A stretch of 10,915 nt of DNA, taken from NCBI GenBank assembly GCA_036260375.1, contig DASZZZ010000117.1, positions 1 through 10,915 of the forward strand. The letters run 5' to 3'. Numbering within the stretch: the first letter of the stretch is position 1; the number at the start of each line of letters is the position of its first letter. Shown piece by piece: positions 5,597 through 10,915 of this stretch. Below the pieces are notes generated by a model. It was not told where the DNA came from. It saw only the letters and a list, made by a program, of their open reading frames with translations, and searched no databases. A program made the position numbers and the translations under genes. Origin of the DNA: DASZZZ01 sp036260375. GTDB lineage: Bacteria > Actinomycetota > CADDZG01 > WHSQ01.

Positions 5597-7012
5597 GTGC
5601 AGGCCGATCCGGGCGTGCCGGGCGAGGTCGTCGAAGAGCGCCCGCCGTCCGCCGCGGCCGCGCGCGAGACCGCCGCGCCGGGTCGGCACCCCGAGGCGGT
5701 CGCCGCGCCGCAGGCCGTCCGCCGCCGCGGCGTGCGCCGCTGGCTCCCGGGCGAGCTGTGGACGCACGGCGACTTCATGAAGTTCTGGGTCGGCGAGACG
5801 GCGTCGCTGTTCGGCAACCAGGTGACGATGACGGCGCTTCCGATCGTCGCCGCGCTCACGCTCGGCGCGTCGGCGCGCGAGCTCGGGTACCTCCGCACGG
5901 CGGAGTACGCCGCATTCGTCGCGCTGCCGCTGTTCGTCGGCGTGTGGGTCGACCGCCGCCGCCGTCGCCCGATCATGCTCGCCGCGAACGTCGCGCGCGC
6001 GCTGCTCATCGGATCGATTCCCGTGCTCGCGTGGCTCGACGCGCTGACGCTGCCGTACCTCTACGCCGTCGCGCTGGCGTCCGGCGTCGCCACCGTGTTC
6101 TTCGACGTCGCGTGGATGTCGTTCCTGCCGTCGCTCGTTCGCCGCGAGCACCTCGTCGAGGGCAACAGCAAGCTCATGACGAGCTCGTCGTCGGCGGAGG
6201 TCGGGGGGCCGGGCATCGCGGGTCTCATGATCGAGCTCGTCACCGCGCCGGCGGCGCTGCTGCTCGACGCGCTCTCCTTCGTGGTCTCGGTCGTGACGCT
6301 CGGGCTCATCAAGACCAGGGAGCCGGAGCCGCGGGCGGCGACCGAGGCGCGCAACGTCGGGGCCGAGATCCTCGAGGGCGTGCGCGCCGTGTTCGGCAAC
6401 GCGTACCTGCGCGCGCTCGCGCTCGAGGGCGCGATGTTCAACGCGTTCTTCTACTTCGTCATGGTCGCGTTCATCCCGTACGCGCTCCGAGTGCTCGAAT
6501 GGTCGCCCGGCATCTACGGCCTGCTGATGTCGGCCGCCGCGGTCGGCGCGGTGCTCGGCACGGCGATCGCGCCCGCGCTGGCGCGCCGCTTCAGGTTCGG
6601 GCCGACGCTGACCGCGGGGCTCGGCCTTGCGTGCGTCGTGACGCCGCTCATCCCGGCCGCCGGCGGCGGCGGTCTGGGCGACAAGGCGCTCGTGTTCTTC
6701 GCGATGTTCGCGATCGGCTTCGGCGAGGGCATCGGCAACGTGCTCGGCCTGACGATCCGTCAGACCGTGACGCCCGACCGTCTCCTCGGGCGCATGCACG
6801 CCAGCATGCGCATGATGCTGTACGGCTCGATCCCCGTCGGTTCGCTGCTCGGCGGCTTCCTCGGCGAGGCCGTCGGCCTCCGCAACGCGATGTGGCTGGC
6901 GTGCATCGGCTTCGGCCTCGCGATGGTCCCCATCTTCCGCTCGCCGATTCCCCGTCTCGACGACGTCCCGCCCGCGGCGGAGGACGACGCCGCGCCGGCC
7001 GCGCACGCCTGA
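5597..7012 (+). CDS. MFS exporter, MFS_3 (enterobactin exporter EntS-like) family
   Basis: The 471-aa product is a 12-helix major facilitator transporter. After a 55-residue Arg/Ala-rich cytoplasmic N terminus comes DFMKFWVGETASLFGNQVT, the start of helix 1 in this family. Motif A is GVWVDRRRRR (115-124) between helices 2 and 3. SFLPSLVRREHLVEGNSKL and DALSFVVSV are typical of MFS_3 proteins, which include siderophore and macrolide exporters. A charged loop (KTREPEPRAATEAR) divides the two halves, and RMHASMRMMLYGSIPVGSLL lies in the second half. GTG 5597 is chosen because GGGAGGGGGG ends just before it; the ATG at 5777 would cut into helix 1. It is the first gene of a three-gene operon. Export by proton antiport is expected; the substrate is unknown. 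Confidence 0.87.
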   Translation: MQADPGVPGEVVEERPPSAAAARETAAPGRHPEAVAAPQAVRRRGVRRWLPGELWTHGDFMKFWVGETASLFGNQVTMTALPIVAALTLGASARELGYLRTAEYAAFVALPLFVGVWVDRRRRRPIMLAANVARALLIGSIPVLAWLDALTLPYLYAVALASGVATVFFDVAWMSFLPSLVRREHLVEGNSKLMTSSSSAEVGGPGIAGLMIELVTAPAALLLDALSFVVSVVTLGLIKTREPEPRAATEARNVGAEILEGVRAVFGNAYLRALALEGAMFNAFFYFVMVAFIPYALRVLEWSPGIYGLLMSAAAVGAVLGTAIAPALARRFRFGPTLTAGLGLACVVTPLIPAAGGGGLGDKALVFFAMFAIGFGEGIGNVLGLTIRQTVTPDRLLGRMHASMRMMLYGSIPVGSLLGGFLGEAVGLRNAMWLACIGFGLAMVPIFRSPIPRLDDVPPAAEDDAAPAAHA

Positions 7013-7028
7013 GCGCGCCGGAGCGAGC

Positions 7029-8186
7029 GTGGACTTCGGACTCACCGACGAGCAACGGCGCTTCTACGAGGAGCTCCTCCGGTTCTTCGCCGAGGACCGC
7101 GTGCAGAAGAGCATCGAGGAGATGCGCACGCTTCCGCCGCGGCGCGAGGACGGGTTCCCGGACATCTACCGGTGGCTCGGCGAGCGCGGGTGGCTCGCGG
7201 TCAACTGGCCGGTCGAGTACGGCGGTCTAGGCAAGACCGCGGTCGAGGCCGGGCTCGTCTCGGAGCAGCTCGCGCTGAACGGCGTCCCCGACCTGACGCA
7301 CGTCCTCAGCGTCGACATCGTCGGTCTGTTCCTGCTGCTCGTCGGCACGCCGGAGCAGAAGCGGCGCTTTCTCCCCCCGATCGCGCGCGGCGAGAAGGCC
7401 GCGACGGTCCTCTACACCGAGCCGCAGTCCGGCTCCGACCTCAGCTCGCTCCAGACGCGCGCCGAGCGCGACGGCGACGGCTGGAGGCTCTACGGCCGCA
7501 AGACGTTCCCGATGAAGTCTCCGTGGGCGGAGCACGCGCTGACCGCGGCCCGGACGCGCGACACGGGCAACAAGTTCGAGGGCATCACGCTGTTCATGGT
7601 GCCGCTGCGCGAGGGCGGCGTCGAGATAAGACCGTTGTGGGGCATGGGCAACGAACGCTTCGACGACGCGCTGCTCGACGGGGTGCGCGTGACTCCCGAC
7701 GACGTCGTCGGCGGCGTGGACCGCGGCTGGCAGATCATCAACTCGGTGCTCGCGCTCGAGCGCACGGGTGTCGACTACCAGGGCCGCGTCCGGCGCTGGA
7801 CCGACATGATGATCGCGCGCGCACGCGCGACCGGGAAGCTGTCGGATCCGCAGGTCGCGCATCAGCTCGCGGCGCTCGACGCACAGGCCACCGCGGGCCG
7901 GCTGCTCACGTTCCGCGTGCTGGGCAACGTCAGCCGCGGGGTCATCGACGAGGTCGCGTCCGCGATGGCGAAGTGGTACAACACCGAGCTCGGCAAGAGC
8001 GTCGTGCGCGCGTGGCTCGAGCTCGAGGGTCTCGAAGCCGTGCTGTCGCAGTGGGACGGCGAGGCGCCGATCGACGGGATCCTCGAGGGCGCGTATCGCG
8101 AGACGCCCGGCATGACGATCGCGGCCGGCACGTCGGAGATCATGCTGTACGTGATCGCCGCCAACGGTCTGCGGCTGTTCCAGTAA
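7029..8186 (+). CDS. Acyl-CoA dehydrogenase, likely catalytic subunit of a heteromeric pair
   Basis: The 385-aa flavoprotein would introduce a 2,3 double bond into an acyl-CoA and pass electrons to ETF. The N-terminal helical domain begins DFGLTDEQRRFYEELLRFF. WPVEYGGLG (60-68) and TEPQSGSD (130-137) are family motifs of the middle domain and FAD/substrate site. The end is AAGTSEIMLYVIAANGLRLF. The usual catalytic Glu just before the C-terminal GTS is Ala here (366). Glu244, in LALERTG, is at the place where isovaleryl-CoA-type enzymes carry their base, so activity is likely kept. GTG 7029 has GGAG 5 bp upstream and is 16 bp after the exporter gene. Codons ATA AGA (7626-7631) stand out as rare. 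Substrate unknown; FadE28/29-like steroid or branched-chain use is possible. Confidence 0.87.
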   Translation: MDFGLTDEQRRFYEELLRFFAEDRVQKSIEEMRTLPPRREDGFPDIYRWLGERGWLAVNWPVEYGGLGKTAVEAGLVSEQLALNGVPDLTHVLSVDIVGLFLLLVGTPEQKRRFLPPIARGEKAATVLYTEPQSGSDLSSLQTRAERDGDGWRLYGRKTFPMKSPWAEHALTAARTRDTGNKFEGITLFMVPLREGGVEIRPLWGMGNERFDDALLDGVRVTPDDVVGGVDRGWQIINSVLALERTGVDYQGRVRRWTDMMIARARATGKLSDPQVAHQLAALDAQATAGRLLTFRVLGNVSRGVIDEVASAMAKWYNTELGKSVVRAWLELEGLEAVLSQWDGEAPIDGILEGAYRETPGMTIAAGTSEIMLYVIAANGLRLFQ

Positions 8187-8208
8187 GGGGGCCGTCATCG
8201 ACGTCGCG

Positions 8209-9348
8209 TTGGACGACCGGCAGAAGGCGCTCGAGGACGCGCTCGACGCGTTCTTCACGCGCGACTTCCCTCTCGACGCGCGCCGCGCGCGCGAGCGCGC
8301 CCTCGGCGAGGGCGACGCGCCGACGCCCGGCAAGGGGCTCGACCGCGACCTGTGGCGCACACTCGCTCGCACCGGCGTGCTGTCGGCGCGCACGCTGCGC
8401 CACGTTGACGCCGCGGTCGCGTGCGAGCACATGGGCCGGGCCCTGTTCCAGAGCCCGTACCAGGATGTCGTCGCGGCCGCCGAGCTCGCGCTCGCAGCCG
8501 GACGCTCCGACCTCGTCGACCGCATCGCATCCGGCGACGCCGTCGTCGTGCTCGCGACGCGCGCGCGCGGCGACGGCGACCCCGCCGCGCCGCGCGGCGT
8601 CGACGCGCGCCCGTCCGGGGGTGGGTCGCGCGCGCTGACCGGGCGGCGCCGGTTCGTGTCGTTCGCCCGCGACGCCGACCTGCTCGTCGTGCCGGCGGGG
8701 TCGTCGAACGACCTCTGCCTCGTGCCCACCGATCGCGCCGGAGTCCGCACCAGGCGCCACGACGAGACGAGCCGCGGCGAGCTGTACGACGTCACGTTCG
8801 ACGACGTGGAGGTGGGGCCGGGTGACGTGCTGCTCACGGGCGACGACGCGGCGCGGGCGTTCGGGCGCGCGCTCGCGCACGCGCGCGTGCGTCAGGCGTG
8901 CTTCGTCGTCGGCATGGCGCGCGGGTCGTTCGAGGCAGTCGTCGCGTACACCAGGCAGCGAGAGCAGTTCGGACAGAAGATCTCGCGCTTCCAGGCGCTC
9001 GCCTTCCGCATGGCCGCCCTCGCGGCGCGCATCGACGGCGCGCGCCTGCTCGCGCAGCAGACCGCGTGGCGCGCCGACCGCGGCGACGACGTCGGCGCGG
9101 CGGCGGCCCAGGCGCTGGCGCTCGCCGCCGACGTCGTGCGCGACGTCGTGACCGAGTCGATCCAGATGCACGGCGCGGTCGGCGTCACCGAGCGCCTGGA
9201 GCCGTCGCGCTACTACCGCCACGCCGCGGTCGAGGCGCAGCGCTTCGGCACGGTCGCAACGTTGAGGGCGCACGCCGCGGCGCATTTCGCGTCGCCGTCG
9301 GACGACGAGTCGCCGCCGTCGCGCCGGCTGAGTGGCGCGACGCCCTAG
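8209..9348 (+). CDS. Acyl-CoA dehydrogenase-like protein, probably non-catalytic partner subunit
   Basis: The 379-aa product has the acyl-CoA dehydrogenase fold but is unlike its neighbour. The N-terminal domain is short, and the middle domain is loop-rich and weakly conserved (Gly/Arg/Asp-rich, about 115-150). The C-terminal domain is clear: YTRQREQFGQKISRFQALA (FAD-binding Arg and Gln), IQMHGAVGVTE and RYYRHAAVEAQRFGT. The catalytic Glu before the last GT is Phe (346), and the isovaleryl-type position in ALAHARVRQA shows no Glu aligned by eye. A subunit that keeps FAD contacts but lacks the base fits the alpha2-beta2 FadE pairs known in actinobacteria. The only canonical start after the nearest in-frame stop is TTG 8209. 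The AAGGGGG at 8185-8191 is 17 bp away, too far; it sits better before ATC 8197, so the true start is uncertain. The stop shares bases with the convergent NRPS gene. Confidence 0.82.
   Translation: MDDRQKALEDALDAFFTRDFPLDARRARERALGEGDAPTPGKGLDRDLWRTLARTGVLSARTLRHVDAAVACEHMGRALFQSPYQDVVAAAELALAAGRSDLVDRIASGDAVVVLATRARGDGDPAAPRGVDARPSGGGSRALTGRRRFVSFARDADLLVVPAGSSNDLCLVPTDRAGVRTRRHDETSRGELYDVTFDDVEVGPGDVLLTGDDAARAFGRALAHARVRQACFVVGMARGSFEAVVAYTRQREQFGQKISRFQALAFRMAALAARIDGARLLAQQTAWRADRGDDVGAAAAQALALAADVVRDVVTESIQMHGAVGVTERLEPSRYYRHAAVEAQRFGTVATLRAHAAAHFASPSDDESPPSRRLSGATP
9345..9348. other. CTAG shared by two convergent stop codons
   Basis: TAG 9346-9348 ends the second acyl-CoA dehydrogenase gene on +, and CTA 9345-9347 is the TAG stop of the synthetase gene on minus. 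The two coding regions overlap by 4 bp with no terminator between. Confidence 0.8.
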
Positions 9349-10915
9349 CCCGGCACGGGGACCGCGGCCGCGCGCACGAGCTCGTCGAGAGCGCGCGCGA
9401 TCGCAGCCGCGTTGTCCGCAGACCACATCGTGTAGTGGTTGCCGGGGACGACGCGCTCGTCGACGGACGCGACGTAGCGGCGCCAGTTCGACGCGACGTC
9501 GGGGGTCTCCTGCGCGCGCACCAGGCCCACGTGTCCGTCGTACGGCGGCGGCAGGTAGGCGAACTCGGCGCGCACCGTCGCGGCGAAGACGCGGAACCGG
9601 TTGCGCAGGAACGCGACGTCGACGTCCGGCGGCGCGTTGCCGTTGCGCCGCAGCGCGTCCATTACGGCGTCGACCTCGAGCCGGTCGAGGTCGTCCGGCA
9701 GCGCCGGCGGCGCGGTGCCCGTGACGCCGGCGAAGTCCTGGGCGAACGCCCACAGCAGGTAGCCGACGCCGGGGCGCGGGCCGGGCGTCGGCCCGGCGCC
9801 GTCGATCGCCGCGACCAGCGGCACGTCGCAGCCCTGCGCGCGCAGCTGGAGCGCGATCTCGAGCGCGATGCTGGCGCCGACCGACCAGCCGCCGACGAGA
9901 TAGGGGCCGTCGGGCTGCAGCGTCCGGATCGCCTCGACGTAGCGCGCCGCCATCCTCTCCATCCGATCGAGCGGTTCGGCGTCGCCCTCCAACCCCGCCG
10001 CCTCGATGCCGTACAGCGGCTGGTCGGGGTCGACGTGGCGCACGAGGCCGAAGTACGTGAACACCGAGCCGCCGCTCGGGTGCGCCAGGAACAGCGGCGG
10101 GCGCGTGCCGGACGGCTTGAGCGGGACGATCGACGGCGGCATCTCCACGCGCGCGCCGGGCGCGGGCGCGCCGCCGGAGTGCGCGGGCGTTCCGTTGGAC
10201 GCGGCGTGCGCGCCGTTGGAGCCATGCCGGGCGCGCGCCGGCGCGTCCTCGCGCACGACGCCGCCCGCGAGCACCGGTTCGCGCGCACGTCCGTCGTCGA
10301 CGGCGTCCCGCCCGCCGGCGGCGGCCTCCGGCCCGTCCGCGGTCGCGCGGCTCGGCTCGGCCGGCGCGCCGTCGACCAGCGCGGCGACGTGGGCGACGGT
10401 CGGCGCGGCGTAGAACGCGCGCAGCGACACCTCGGCCCCGATCGTGTCTCGCATGCGCTTGACGAGACGCACCGCCGCGAGCGAGCTTCCGCCGAGCTCG
10501 AAGAAGCTGTCGTCGACGCCGACCTGCTCGACGCCGAGGAGCTCGGCGAACAGCGCGGCGACGCGACGCTCCGTCTCGGTGCGCGGCGCGACGAACGACG
10601 CGGCGACGTCCGGACGGGCGTCGTCCGGTGCCGGCAGCGCGGCGTGGTCGACCTTGCCCGACGGCGTCAGCGGCAGCGACTCGAGCGTCACGAACGCGCT
10701 CGGGACCATGTAGGAGGGGACCTCGTCGAGGAGGTGGGCGCGCAGCGCCGACGGCGCCGGGGCGGGCGCGCCGGAGCGCGCCACGACGTAGGCGACGAGG
10801 CGCTTGTCGGCGCCGTCGCCGCGCACCGTGGTGACCGCGTGGGCGACGCCGGGGTGGGCCTCGAGCGCGGTGTCGATCTCGCCGAGCTCGATGCGGTAGC
10901 CGCGCAGCTTTATCT
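9345..10915 (-). CDS. Nonribosomal peptide synthetase, C-terminal A-PCP-TE part (5' end outside window)
   Basis: The frame is open to the window edge, with 522 residues visible, so this is the end of a larger enzyme. It starts with IKLRGYRIELGEI, the end of adenylation core motif A8. Then come YMVPSAFVTLESLPLTPSGK, motif A10 with its catalytic Lys; a carrier domain with FFELGGSSL (phosphopantetheine Ser codon at 10484-10482); and an Ala/Gly/Pro-rich linker of about 80 residues. A type I thioesterase follows: PLFLAHPSGG, GWSVG (nucleophile Ser codon 9884-9882), AAIDGAG and GNHYTMW (His codon 9437-9435). The thioesterase would release the finished peptide by hydrolysis or cyclisation. The substrate-binding pocket lies outside the window, so the amino acid cannot be read. 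The linker is unusually long for a carrier-thioesterase joint. Product unknown. Confidence 0.93.
   Translation of the reverse strand, partial: IKLRGYRIELGEIDTALEAHPGVAHAVTTVRGDGADKRLVAYVVARSGAPAPAPSALRAHLLDEVPSYMVPSAFVTLESLPLTPSGKVDHAALPAPDDARPDVAASFVAPRTETERRVAALFAELLGVEQVGVDDSFFELGGSSLAAVRLVKRMRDTIGAEVSLRAFYAAPTVAHVAALVDGAPAEPSRATADGPEAAAGGRDAVDDGRAREPVLAGGVVREDAPARARHGSNGAHAASNGTPAHSGGAPAPGARVEMPPSIVPLKPSGTRPPLFLAHPSGGSVFTYFGLVRHVDPDQPLYGIEAAGLEGDAEPLDRMERMAARYVEAIRTLQPDGPYLVGGWSVGASIALEIALQLRAQGCDVPLVAAIDGAGPTPGPRPGVGYLLWAFAQDFAGVTGTAPPALPDDLDRLEVDAVMDALRRNGNAPPDVDVAFLRNRFRVFAATVRAEFAYLPPPYDGHVGLVRAQETPDVASNWRRYVASVDERVVPGNHYTMWSADNAAAIARALDELVRAAAVPVPG

Noticed and set aside
8140..9753. 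537-codon minus frame through the second dehydrogenase
   Set aside because: Arg/Ala/His-rich shadow without motifs, opposite a recognisable dehydrogenase and overlapping the synthetase in another frame.

Overview
The window is about 75% GC with strong GC3 bias, starts of ATG, GTG and TTG, and little intergenic DNA. That composition, the acyl-CoA carboxylase beta subunit with a small downstream partner, paired acyl-CoA dehydrogenases and promoter-like TANNNT boxes just ahead of start codons suggest an actinobacterium, possibly a Thermoleophilia-like or other deep lineage. This placement is inference from composition and gene style; no marker gene is present.

Left part (1-2339): the 3' end of an MFS transporter on + is followed after 10 bp by purM (AIR synthetase, an archaeal-looking version). 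A minus-strand gene converges on purM; it encodes an unrecognised single-pass membrane protein with a Gly/Asp-rich tail. A 123-bp divergent region with a clear inverted repeat separates it from the next unit.

Middle (2463-5474): an acyl-CoA carboxylase carboxyltransferase (beta) subunit is translationally coupled to a 98-aa protein, perhaps an epsilon-like subunit. Convergent to it lies azlCD on minus, a branched-chain amino acid exporter pair, possibly with an 18-codon leader ORF in front of azlC.

Right part (5475-10915): a divergent promoter region carries the best promoter in the window (TTGACA-N18-TAGGCT). It drives a three-gene + operon: an MFS_3-type exporter and two adjacent, dissimilar acyl-CoA dehydrogenases that look like a heteromeric pair with one catalytic subunit. 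Converging on this operon, with shared stop-codon bases (CTAG), is the 3' end of a nonribosomal peptide synthetase on minus: end of an adenylation domain, a carrier domain, a long Ala/Gly-rich linker and a terminal thioesterase. The window therefore runs from core and lipid metabolism on the left to the edge of a probable natural-product locus on the right. Whether the exporter and dehydrogenases belong to that locus is open. I saw no tRNA, rRNA, CRISPR array, insertion sequence or phage gene.
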